Under the pieces are notes generated by a model. It was given only the letters and a program-made list of their open reading frames with translations, had not been told where the DNA came from and ran no database searches. Shown here in pieces: positions 26,640-38,100 of a DNA stretch of 64,000 bases. Within the stretch, counting starts at the first letter, position 1. Each line of letters begins with the position of its first letter. The stretch covers positions 23,684,001 through 23,748,000 of the forward strand of contig CM114272.1 of the NCBI GenBank assembly GCA_050084515.1, in the 5' to 3' direction. This DNA comes from Blasia pusilla (taxonomy: Eukaryota > Marchantiophyta > Marchantiopsida > Blasiales). The translations under genes and the position numbers were made by a program.

Positions 26640-27094
26640 AAACATATTCTCGTGGACAGGGTATATATATATATATACGTTAAGGAGAGAGAATTTTGGA
26701 CTTCCTTCTCTATCTGTTTAACCTCCTTTCGGGATAGTGAAAGCTATGGTCTCTCTTGCCTTGTGAGTATTCTTGAGCTTCTCACTAGGAGAGTGGGTTT
26801 AGTTTGACATAAGAAAGAGCTCCATGATATGAGATTGTGATTGCACACAACTTATTGGAGATCTTTTGGTATATGATTGTGTGTCTAGTTTCCAAGATTG
26901 AGTATGGCTTTTAGGTTGTTGAGTTTGTTTGACTGTGACAATGATGTGTATGTACACAAAAAATATTCAATGATTTAGGAGATTTAGCATGATCTATGGC
27001 ATAATTTTAGATTTAGTGTCATAGATACAACAAGGAGAGAGTTCCAAATATATTTTAGAGCTCATAGTTTTGTTTTTTTTTTTTTTTTGTGTGT

Positions 27095-27189
<95 letters not shown>

Positions 27190-29050
27190 CCTTTTCACAT
27201 GAATCTTTCGGAAAATAAAAAATTGTACAAATAAATTTATTTTATCAGATTATCTTTGGTTAAAAGTTATCTTCCATCTCTTCATTGAGTTGAACCATAT
27301 TTGAATCTCACCAACGCATGAAGTAATTTAGTGGGAAAGGGAGGAAAGATGTAAGAGACATGCTTCATGGATCTGCTAGTATTCACAAAGGTGTGGTAGT
27401 GCCTCATCTGCTTTCTATTTTTTTAAAGATTTATTACCCGTGTTCTCCCAAAGCTTTTGATGCTTATCCCAATTGATAGAGATGACGTTGAAGTATAGTT
27501 GCTCCAACATGTCTTGGTTGGTGGTTATTAGGAGATCACTAATTGAAATGCTCCATTTCATGAGCCATTCCTTGTAGTTGTAGTACCGATTGTTTGTCCC
27601 AACGGTTGCACTACTCTTAAAGACTTCAAAAGCTATGGTTGAAAGGCGGTTGGAATCTTCCTTACTAATATTCTGAAGGTGTTGGAGGAATGTGATAAGA
27701 TTTTCAATAACATGAATCTCCATTGGAAGGTCACTAAACTTAGCCAATAGTATGTCGTGGGAAGTAGTTCTCCTAATGCCCAAGCTCTGTGGTACGAAAA
27801 CCTTTTGAGGTCCAATGGTAGTACTAATTATAAAACAGATTGATGGTTGAACTTAATACTTTTCCATGTCAAGGATTAATAAATTACTCAAATCTCCATC
27901 CACGTTCTCCAAGAATAAATGGAAAATATTTTTTTATATTTCTTGAAAATTTAATTCCTACTATAACTTTCTATTTATTGTGAAAAAAATCACTTATTCT
28001 CACCATATTTTTGCATGTATCCATATAAATTTGAAGGATTTTAGATGAAGCACGGGATCTATTTAAGCAAAGAAGAGTCTCAAGTTCAAAAATAGAAAAA
28101 GAGATAGAGAGAATCTATATTGTCGATTAATTTCAAAATGTTATCTTTGAACAAGCATTAGAGATTAATTTATATTTGGAGCATTGGACAAATATGAAAT
28201 ATTCACACACAATAACTTACCACATAGAGCATCTTATGCATAGTTTATATCTTTATAAACCTCTTCTAAGAAAAAATGAAATGCCGAATCTTAGAATTTG
28301 CCTATGTTTTTTTAAACTCTCAAATTAACTTTCAATTTCTCTTGAAATCTGGATATGTTATTATAGCTTGTATTTATGCCTCTTCTTATTTTATGTATTT
28401 TTTGATGAGTCAATTGAAAAAATTAAACTTATAGAAAATATGAATGGATTGATATTGTAATACCAAATAAAGATATTATTACTTTGATGAATATGCAATG
28501 CGTTTGGATAGGTAGGCATAGAGAGGTAAGGAAAAAAATGATATTGGGAAAATCAGATGATATAGAGAGGAATCAGAAGTTTTGAAATTTTGGCAAGGTT
28601 AAGGAAAAATCTATTTTTGTAAGGTTTGATCTTTTTAAGATTTTTGATAATGTTTGTCTGAAATTTTGTCTCAACATAATTTTCGATGGATATACTTTTT
28701 TGCCAAAAAACCATGGTGAAATATTTCAAGCATTTGTCTTCATAACACTAGTTGTGATTATTCTTGATAAGAATTTTCCAACATTCTTTTCCAATAAACA
28801 AAATTTCCTTCACTTTTAAAGGATTTTTTGGTAATAAAATTTGGTAATTTTTCTTGAGAATGGAAAGAGAAAAAAAACTTCACAAATGGAATTTTATGTG
28901 CATGTATACTTCGTTAAAAAATATACATTATTATCATTGAATACAAACACAAAGACATAAGATACCATACTCACTCATGATATTTGAACATCAAGACTAT
29001 CGTATACCAAAACATCACAAATAAATCAAGATCACTCAAAATATGCACGT
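26640..29050. other. AT-rich intergenic DNA with a 122-codon unrecognised frame
   Basis: A minus-strand frame at 27,783-27,415 (LPMEIHVIENLITFLQHL..YNYKEWLMKWSISIS) is longer than most here but matches nothing I know. It could be a retrotransposon gag remnant. The rest is featureless apart from the microsatellites. Confidence 0.3.
27072..27187. repeat. Poly-T followed by a long (GA)n tract
   Basis: T17 at 27,072-27,088, a short GT run, then about 90 bases of pure GA (27,098-27,187), the longest microsatellite in the window. Confidence 0.95.
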
Positions 29051-29059
29051 AAACTCCAT

Positions 29060-29060
29060 A

Positions 29061-29134
<74 letters not shown>
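29060..29134. repeat. Compound (TC)n(TA)n microsatellite
   Basis: About 28 bases of TC followed by about 46 bases of TA. Confidence 0.95.
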
Positions 29135-29138
<4 letters not shown>

Positions 29139-29258
29139 CCACTCTTACAAATGAGAAGCTTTGGTTACTCACAAGGCAAAGAGGAACATACTTCCGTTGC
29201 CTCATGCCAAGAAGTTCAACAAATAGAGAATAAGCACCAAATATGCCTCTCTTTGGGT

Positions 29259-29614
29259 CAAGGTTACATGGAAATAGACTTGTTGGTCCATAGGACGGAG
29301 ATGCCCAACAGGTCCCTTGCTTGGGTTTTTTGGGAATTTAGTTGCCCGCGCGGGCTAAGGACCCAAAATGAATGTGGGAGGGATTGAACATGTGTGCACG
29401 CTTCAAGCCCTTTCTGATCCCACACTGGCCTACAAAGGGCTACAAAATACGTGATAAGAATGAGTGACGGGTTGTTGGATTGGATACGGGCTCATCAAGC
29501 AAGGGTCTATGTTACAGGCGGGGCGAGCTACGGGAATACTAGCCCACATGAACATGGCCGTCCCTTAGATGGACATAAATCTACGGACACAGACTTTGTC
29601 CATGTGCAACCTTG
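29259..29614 (+). mobile_element. hAT-like non-autonomous element copy G with 8-bp duplication
   Basis: Starts CAAGGTTACATGGAAATAGA and ends GTCCATGTGCAACCTTG. Flanks CTTTGGGT (29,251-29,258) and CTTTGTGT (29,615-29,622) agree at 7 of 8. Shares GATGCCCAACAGGTCCC and GCGCGGGCTAAGGACCC with copies B and D. Confidence 0.8.
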
Positions 29615-29622
29615 CTTTGTGT

Positions 29623-31640
29623 ATATCCCTTTCATTCTTCCAAGCTTTCTTCATGATAACCTATGCTTGCAAGTCACCTCCTTTGCTCTTGACTAGCTAT
29701 AGGGGATCAAAGCCCACTTCCCAAAATGGAAATTTATATATACTCTTAATAGAAACTTACATGAAATAATAAGTTTTCTCTACATAGCTCCAAATGAGCC
29801 AAAACAAAAGGGAAATCTACTTTGTCAAGTTATTTAAGGCCTTAGAAGGTCACCCTCGACCTCTTGAGGCTATCTTCCAATCTCCTCAAAGGCACTCTAT
29901 CAAAAATCTTTGATTGATATTCAACATGATCCCTCTGTTTAATCACACAAATATTTTTTCACATGCTTAAAGATTGACAAGCATAAGTCTTTCTCAATAG
30001 ATTAAATGCCTCATGTTAAAATCTTAAACAAGTTATAATAGATGAATAAGGATTCTTTTGCAAGATAAATGAGAGAAGATAAGGTCCTCTTGAGGAAGTA
30101 AGATAAATATGCGGCCTGTCATTGACTGGTAGCCCAATGATTGATGCCTAAAATAAATTCCTTCGAGCCATGTATTGGGGGGTAAGAAATAATTCCCTAT
30201 GACCCTCCAACAAACGATGATTTCCATCACCACAACTTTCTTTATTACCACCATAAGTGTTTTTATTTAGTTTCCCTTCAACTATTGTTGATGGTTTCCG
30301 ATGCTAAACTTGTTCCAAAAGAATGGGATCTCATTACAAAACTTGTAGCACTTCTTTATATCAAATTAGTGATATGATACCATTTACTCATGGCAAATAA
30401 TTTGCATGGTAGATAAATGGACATCAAACACCTTCTCAAATATTGTGCCGTCAAGTTCCCCTTAAGATACCCGATTATTTGGGCATCTTGAGATCCAATT
30501 GCATCCTACCCGCAACTTATTAGAAGACTAAATCCAAGACGAAAAAAGAGAGAAAGAGAGTCACGTCCTCAAGCGACCCCCATAAGCATCCCATGACAAG
30601 AAATCTATACTACCATATCCTATTACAATTTTTTTGCAAAAGGAAAGGTATTTCTTTCTATAAAGAACCATTGTTAGTGTCCCTTTCTTAAGACATGCAA
30701 TAATTACGGCCCCAACTCAAAGCTCGTACTTTTCGGTTCCCTCCCAAGTGCGTGCAAATTACAATATTTTTCCGTTTTTGCTCCAGCGGATCCATATTAT
30801 GATGTGGAGAAATATTATTGGATGAATAACTTATAAGGTTAGGCTCTCAACGTGTTAGCCGTCATCATGCATTCGCCGTATTTATGTGTCATAACTGCGC
30901 GGGTTTGTATTGACTTTTGTGTAACCGACGAACTTGGTTTCTTATATCGAATCCTCTAGTCGACCTTCCTGTGTTGCATCATGTGTTCTGTAGCCCGTCG
31001 TTGCATTCTATATCGGGTGAACTATTATGGCATTTTGCACTATGGAGAGGTTTAGCTATTATGACATTAGCAAAGTGTATGTGATTTATCCTATGCACCC
31101 TTAGTATTCAATATGTTTTGTTGTTGGATGCCAATTAACACCTTTTGTATTAATTTGTTTCATACACTAGCATTTTCTTGTATGCCATTCTATTTTTGAT
31201 CACTATTTTCTGAATTTTTCAACCGTTCTATTTGTCTTCAATATTTTCTTAACTTTTCCCGATGGATGTTTTCACATTTACATTGAAATTAATTTTGGAG
31301 TATACATTTGTGCATTAAATTTTTTTTTATACTATAGACATCAATATATTTTAATTTGTATAACTTAACCCATAAGTTCGTAGGGGTTGAACACTCCATG
31401 GAGAATCCCTCCGTTATGCGAGAAAACATGAGAACACCATGAAAGCCATTAGGGATAAAAGGTATAAACTAAACGGGGGACGGACTCAACCTAAACCTTC
31501 ATCGACTCATACCTTGAGCCCCTTCACATTGGACATGCACTCACAAAGACAAGAAGCCCCCTCCGTTCCCAATGTAATTCAACTCGTAAGTTGGTATCGT
31601 GAATATATTCGGATTTATAGATCCCATCTTTTGGGGCCAC
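29623..31640. other. Intergenic DNA without recognised feature
   Basis: Moderately AT-rich, short frames only, nothing familiar. Ends at the compositional boundary before the elongin-B-like gene. Confidence 0.5.
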
Positions 31641-31649
31641 CACACTAGT

Positions 31650-33487
31650 TTCGTTCATGAATGAAGTGACAACAATGACATTTGATCGATTGATCGACCT
31701 TCCGTGGCACGGACGTAGCTAGCAGCAATTCAATTGCTAGCGCGTAGTATTTAATTAAGTAGAGGTGCAGCATGGCCGTGTGGCACCCCCAAGAAAATCG
31801 TGCATTCATTCCGACACCAAATTGGAGACCAAACGGAGAAGGACGAGCGTTTAGGGTTGACACCTTGTGAGCCCCCAAAAATGCCCTAATAGTAGAGTTG
31901 CACATTGCGTCGTACTTTAGTCCGCGTGACATCGATTTCCTCCCTCGTGCTGCAGCAGGAGTTTGGCGATGGGAGAGAGAGAGAGAAGGGGTTGCGGAGC
32001 GAGGGTCTCGGGGGGCGCCACCAGAAGTGGCGGGAGAATAGTGCGCGAATGATTGTCCGAGAGGGAGAGCGAGGCGAAGGAGGAATGGAATTCCATGCAT
32101 TCGCTCGCGCGATCCGTGACGACGACTGGAATTGGCGACGGCGACATGGGAAGGGGGAAGCGAAGCATTCTTAATGGTCCATAAACGCGATGGTTGAAAG
32201 CGAGACCCAAAGTCAACCTAACCAAAGTTGCTCAGCGGCCTTCGGAATCGTCAGAACCACCTCGTACCTTTCCATTCTCTGCTTAATTCGTCGCCTCCTC
32301 CACCAATCTATCACCGCTCCCATCTCCGTCGCCATCTCCCCCACGACGCGCCTCCCATTAACTAAAAAAACCAAAGCACCGGCCCGAAATCCCAAATCCT
32401 CTCTCATGGAGCGCAGCCGGCCCCAATCCGCCTGCCGCATCGCTCCTCGCTCCATCACGGCCACGCCAAATTTGGAAACGGCGACCGGCTGCTCTCGAAT
32501 CCCCCCCGAAACCCAAGCGCGGCGCAATGAATCATCTCCTCCTCCTCTTCTTCCGAACGTAGCTCTGCCATGCTAAGATGCCCCCGCTCTTGCGTCTAGT
32601 TCTCTTTGTCTGCCTACTCGCTCGCTCCTCTCCTGCGGCTGGGGGATTCTGAGCGAGGCCGTCGACCCGCACACCAAACACACACGGACACAGAGAGAGA
32701 GAGAAGAAGAGAGTGGCGGGAACGAAGAGGGAGACCATGGATTAGTTATGTTTAGGTACGATGGAGGGCAAGATTTCGCAGGAGGGGAGTGAGAGGAGGG
32801 GAGGGGAGGGGAGAGATGACAGAAGAGGAGGAGGAGGAGGGGGTACGGTGCCGTGAGTACGAAGTTAGTACACTGAAGAGTGATTGATCAGCAGAGAGGG
32901 GAGGGGAAGTTTGGCCAGCTGATTAATCCCGAATTTCAAGGACTGGGCGAATGTGGTTAGGGGATAATGGTGAGGGGGATTAGGGGTTAAACTAATCACT
33001 GGTTTGCAAGCAAGAATGCTGCTATCCATGTAAATGGCGTGTTAAGAGAAGGAACCTGTCTGTGCATGTTTATATTTTTCAGCCTGCCTCATTGTTGCTT
33101 CATTCACATCCTTCTATCCATCCTTTCTTCCTTCTCCTTCCTCCCCCCCCCTTCACCTTCTCCTGCTCCTACCCCTACTCCTCCTTGCTCTTCCTCTGCC
33201 ACTCTACAAGCAAGCCATCCAGCCTGCATGGGCTTCCACAAATGTTGGAGAACCTGAGCAGCACCACACTACAATATTGGGGGATGGGTCGATGGGTTCA
33301 TTGAATCATTCATTCTCACACTTCCCACCAGAATCGCTCGATTGCCTTCCCTGTCTGAATTCTCACATTGTTCCGTGCTAAGCCTACACCACACCCTCTG
33401 CGTGATCCCTGGCTTCTTTACGCCCGACCCTCGCGCAGACAGACAGGAACGTACCACAGCCCGCAGAGTGAGATTGAGATTGTATTC

Positions 33488-33529
<42 letters not shown>

Positions 33530-34940
33530 AAAGAGAAAGAGAGAAGGGGAGGGGGAGAGGGAGGAGAGTGCATGAGTTTGGCGCACGGGTTTGGTTTTTA
33601 AATCTCTCGCAACGTATCGGAAGACAACGCTCTTTAAGCACATTCGCAAGACGAATTTGGTGCAACATGGTTAGTGATCCATCGCTCCCGTGTCCCGTCC
33701 CGTCCATATCTTGAGTGCATGAGAGTGGATTTTTTGGATTGTGTCTTGTCGTTCGTTTCAATTCTGGATGCCGCCTAGGGAGGGCCAATTTCCTCCTCGC
33801 TGCGGGAGTCGCAAAATGCCCGGCCAGCCCTAACACGACTTGCGCGTCTGCTAATTAGTCTGCCGCTGCTCACGCGGTGTCGATTCTGAGTTTGCTGTTC
33901 GTCCGTTCGAGGTCAAATTGGTGTGAGATTCACGATTGGTCCGACTCCCGTGTTATCCCCGTCGCCGGATGGCCAGTCAGGCCCTCCTGTAATCCGTGGT
34001 CGATGTACTTGAATGGCTCGGGTGCAAATTGCTGCGGATGTGGGCTCAGAGGTGTCGCACTTCCCCTGCATGGTCTGTGTTTGGATTTGAGAGACACAAG
34101 GTTTGCACAGCTACAATTGTCCTCATCCGTCAGCGGATCGAATTTCTCACCCGATCGAGTTTCTGGTCGGAGAGCGCTGTCAGCTCCGATTTCACGGCTG
34201 TGAGATAGCGGCTTGGCGAGAAGGAAGCCGAGGAAGTCCGGGGCTATGGTGGTGGAGTGGAGTGGATCCAAACTCTGCTTATGGTCTCCAGAGGATCTGA
34301 TATTTTCCTCCCGGGCGATTCGAACTCAGCAAATCTGTGAATTGCTTGCAAAGGCTCCACCAATTCGCCGACGCTCGCATGGTGCCTAGGGTGGGCGAAT
34401 CTCTGAAGCTTCTGTAGGGTTATGGCTAAGTTTGCTCAGTCCACTTATGATTGGCGTGACATTATCCGTTCGAATCAGGACATGGTAAACGCGAGCAGAG
34501 CTGTACGTTTGGGTTCCATCTTATCAGCACACAAAAAAGCAGGCAGTGCGTACCTCTCCGGCGCATTGGAATCCGCGGCCGAAATATACGGGGAGTATTC
34601 ACACTGACATGTCTGCGCGGTCCAGGTCGGTGTGGTGCTCGTCTGCACGAAAATTGCAGCGACTCTTCTGGTCCCGCGATGAAGTGACACAATTGTTGGA
34701 TCAAGTCTCCTCTCATGAACCAACGGATGTCAGCATTGTTGACAGCGGCCCGTCGTCCCCGGCTCGTTTCTCATCCGCTTCCGATGCACCAATCGTCTGT
34801 TTGGTGGATCGAACGGTATTTCGATGGTGCGCCTCACGGTTGCTTGGAAGCCAACAGCCAGGCCGCCGCCATATCCTACGCCTCTCCCCGAAAGATTGTG
34901 TCTCCAATTTATGACTCTGCGTGTTTGTGTATTGCTGCAG
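31650..34940 (+). other. GC-rich 5' flank of the elongin-B-like gene (promoter and untranslated leader)
   Basis: Composition changes sharply near 31,640 from AT-rich to GC-balanced. The stretch holds CT- and GA-rich runs, a (GA)n tract at 33,490-33,534 and several fairly long open frames on both strands that are low-complexity or unlike any family I know. Best read as promoter and leader. A first coding exon of a minus-strand gene near 32,213-32,527 (GEMATEMGAVIDWWRRRR, with a GGAAAG|GTACG donor) cannot be excluded. Confidence 0.4.
33490..33534. repeat. (GA)n microsatellite in the 5' flank of the elongin-B-like gene
   Basis: About 40 bases of GA continuing into a GAAAGA-rich purine run to 33,570. 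It produces spurious Arg/Glu- or Ser/Leu-repeat frames. Confidence 0.95.
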
Positions 34941-34943
34941 GCG

Positions 34944-35126
34944 ATGTTCATAAGAGTGAAGCGGAAAAAGACGACGTACTTTCTCCATTGCGATCCCTCA
35001 GAGACGGTTTTGGAAATAAAGCAGAAATTGCAGGCATTGAGTGACAATCCAGTCGACTGTCAGCGGTTGATTTTACTGTCCTCTCAGCTCGTCTTGGAGG
35101 ACTCCAAGACCCTCGCGGATCAAAAG
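34944..35126 (+). CDS. Exon 1 of the elongin-B-like gene
   Basis: 61 codons, start to residue 61, most of the ubiquitin fold. It ends ..ACTCTCGCGGATCAAAAG-like at a GT donor (35127), phase 0. The acceptor before it is TGCTGCAG ending at 34940. Confidence 0.8.
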
Positions 35127-38100
35127 GTATAGTCGGGGTTGACATTATGGAACTCACCATTCTCTCAGGTCCCACTCCTCCCATTGCTCCTTCCTGCGCA
35201 GCACTGTACTCGTCCTTGCCGTCTTATCCTAGACTACTGCATTGAAGGAATGTGTGGAAGGAGGAAGGGTTTAGGGTACCGCATGCTAACAACCGTGACT
35301 TCACTTTACTGCAACCGAACGTACGCACCTGGGTTGATTTTTAAGGCCAGTATAGCGCATGTGGCAGTTGGGTCACGGCTTGTAGACCCATTTGTGTGCC
35401 TCGGCCTATTTTTCTCCTTCTTGGTAGAGGCGCAAATTGCCTCTGACTCGTGTTTCCCTCACTTCAGGCATCGCCACGAGCTTTTGCTTGGGCCGTCAGC
35501 ATACTAGTACCGGTCGGAGTAGTAGGGTTTTTGGTGCAGTGCAGATTGGCAGACCTTTGCCACACTTCGGTGGGCAAGCAATGGCTAGACTTCAATGCAT
35601 GTTTTGGAGGAGTGCGTGCGTAGAGCTAGATGATGATGTGTGTGCTGGAGACCTAGAGAGACAATGCCACAATCCAGCAGGATTGCCACACCCGGGAAGC
35701 ATAAGGTTGTTGCTCCTCCTTGACCTTTGACTGCCTATGAGTTAATGGTCGGCTCGGACTAGGGTGATCAGCTCTGTGGTCCTCACTCCGGTCAGTTCTT
35801 TCCCTCGATTTCTTCCACCAGTACACATCTAATCCGAGGCACTAGCATCCCTCGTCTAGGCTACATTGTACACCCTTCGTGTAGCTTTGATACTAAACAC
35901 AGGTGCAGAGCATGCCGCATTGGAGACCTCTGTGACGGATCCTCTGAGCTGCAGATAGTCAGGTGACACACATAGGCATCAGATTTTTCCAGGACAGTAG
36001 ATGACTTCGTATCCGTAGGTGTGATTGGACGTAGGCAGCTGTCGGTTGTAATTTCGGTTCCTTAATTTGTGTGTGCATCACCAACGAGTGTTGGCCGGGG
36101 AAGTACTCCCCTCCTTCCTGCCAATAACGCTTCACACTAGTAGATAACTGATGGAGGTGGATCTCGGAGTTGAAACGTCTCTCCTCCATGTTCTCCGCTC
36201 CTGTATTCCAACCTCAATAATTCGATCGTCCATGGATCGGGTCCACCCTAAACGTATTATATCTCACAGTCCTTCATCCGAAGATCCACTAAATAGTGTA
36301 GGACTCGGCGCTACAGTTGTGTGTTTCAGTTTCTCGTCCACTGCCTATTCCTGAGGGTATAGTCCATTCCAAAGGAAAAGCCATATGAGTGCACCAAAAT
36401 ACCCATGTGGTCTGCCTGACGATAGTTTTCTGAGGGGTCATCTGTAGGGAGTCTCGCAGGAACGGTTACTTTTATAGGAAGTCTGCGTGATGATATTGTG
36501 GTCAAGGAGAAGAAAGTTCTAACAAGATTTTCGTTTCCATTTTGTGTGTTATTCTCTCGCAGGTGGAAAACGATGCTATTGTCGCTCTTTGCCTGAAGAT
36601 ATCAGGTAGACTTCTCATTGGCCTATTTTTTGTCACTCACTGGAAGAGTTGGTCCTGTCCCCGTTGCTCTGGGAATGGGGATTTCTAACGCTTCGCTACT
36701 GCCTCTATCACCCTTAAATGTCTCTCTGCCTTGATCAGAGTCCGACTAGGACTATTGTCCTAAGCAGCTTGCTGGGGCGTTCTCTCACATGTCAACACAC
36801 TCTGGTCAACAAACATGGCCTCTAGGAAGTCGATGGTTGGAAATCTGTAACCATCGGTGTTTGTGGATTTCATGAAGTAACAGTGACAGTCTGGCACTGA
36901 GCTGCCCATTCACAACATGTCTCGTGCACAGCCATGCCTTCCAGAGGCAGAGAGCTTGCGTTTTGACCGCCACACTCAAGTATTCTTTTGTACTGCCAGC
37001 CTTGCCTAAGTATGTCTCAGACCGGACACGCATGTCTCGTTCTCACTCTGAAGAGTGTGCAACATAAGTCAATCTGATGCTGTGTGACCTGAGCAGGAAT
37101 GCAGGAATGATGGATTGTAAGCCATGGCTTCATCCGCACTTAACATTCAGAAAGATGTTCCAAACTGCACTCCTCGCCTATGTATGCCTGAGAATGGATA
37201 CGCATTTCTCATTCACACTCCTGGATACACATGCCTCATTCACACTCTGAAGAGTGCACAACACTAGTCAATCTCATGCTGTGTAACCTGAGCAAGTTTG
37301 TAGGAATGATGGTTAATCACGAGAGTTCAATGAGACCAATGTTTCCCTGTCCAATCTGTGAAGGTTTCCTTGAAGGGCTGAACTGGTAAGGTGGTGGGAC
37401 TGTGAAGCCAGTTTGACGGGGGGTTACTCCGGCTTAGAATGGCAGGCAGAGAATGACTGCAGAGTTATCTTGCTTGCGGAATAGCTCTAGGGCATTCTTC
37501 TAGACCTTGTTCATGGTTTCACTCCCATGTGTCTAACCAGCAGCCTGTCCGCAATATTCACTTACCCACCCACATGTTGTAGGGTTTAGGTGCAAAGATT
37601 TTATGGCTAGATGGGGTGGTTCTCTGGATGGGAGGAGGACTTTTCCTCCACCTTTTACAGATTGAAACAATCTTTCTGGCCATCTTCAGAAGTCTCCACT
37701 TCAACCTCTCCCCTCCAATTCCAACATCTCAATGGAGCTCCAAAATATCAGCTTCTTAGGCCCGCCCTTCACTGTCTGTTTAGGGACATTCTTACAACTT
37801 AGCAGCATGGCGCCGGTTTCTAGAAACCTGATAGATGTGGACCCTAGCCATAGTGTGGGCTTAGATCAGTTTGATCAAAAGCTGGCCTGTCCTGCAACAC
37901 TTTCAAGTTCAGGGATCCCAGAATACCAAGTACTGTGACTGGAAAGATGTGCTTCGGCTCTGGACCAGTTGAAGTGTCATTGCTCTGAAGCTTGTGTGGG
38001 GATACGGATGTAGAGGAAACCAACTTCATGCCACCTCTCAATGACAGGAGGACATGCAAGTTAGTGCATTTGGTGCTGTACTGAATGCCAAAATCTGTAT

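Noticed and set aside
27415-27783. 122-codon minus-strand frame as a gene
   Set aside because: No motif, no splice partner and no promoter context; reported only within the intergenic entry.
31645-32738. Several 70-150 codon frames on both strands in the 5' flank
   Set aside because: GC-rich low-complexity sequence, overlapping on both strands, no recognisable domain; only the minus-strand 32,213-32,527 frame is kept as a remote possibility.
33342-33836. Frames with long Arg/Glu or Ser/Leu repeats
   Set aside because: Produced by the GA microsatellite at 33,490-33,534.
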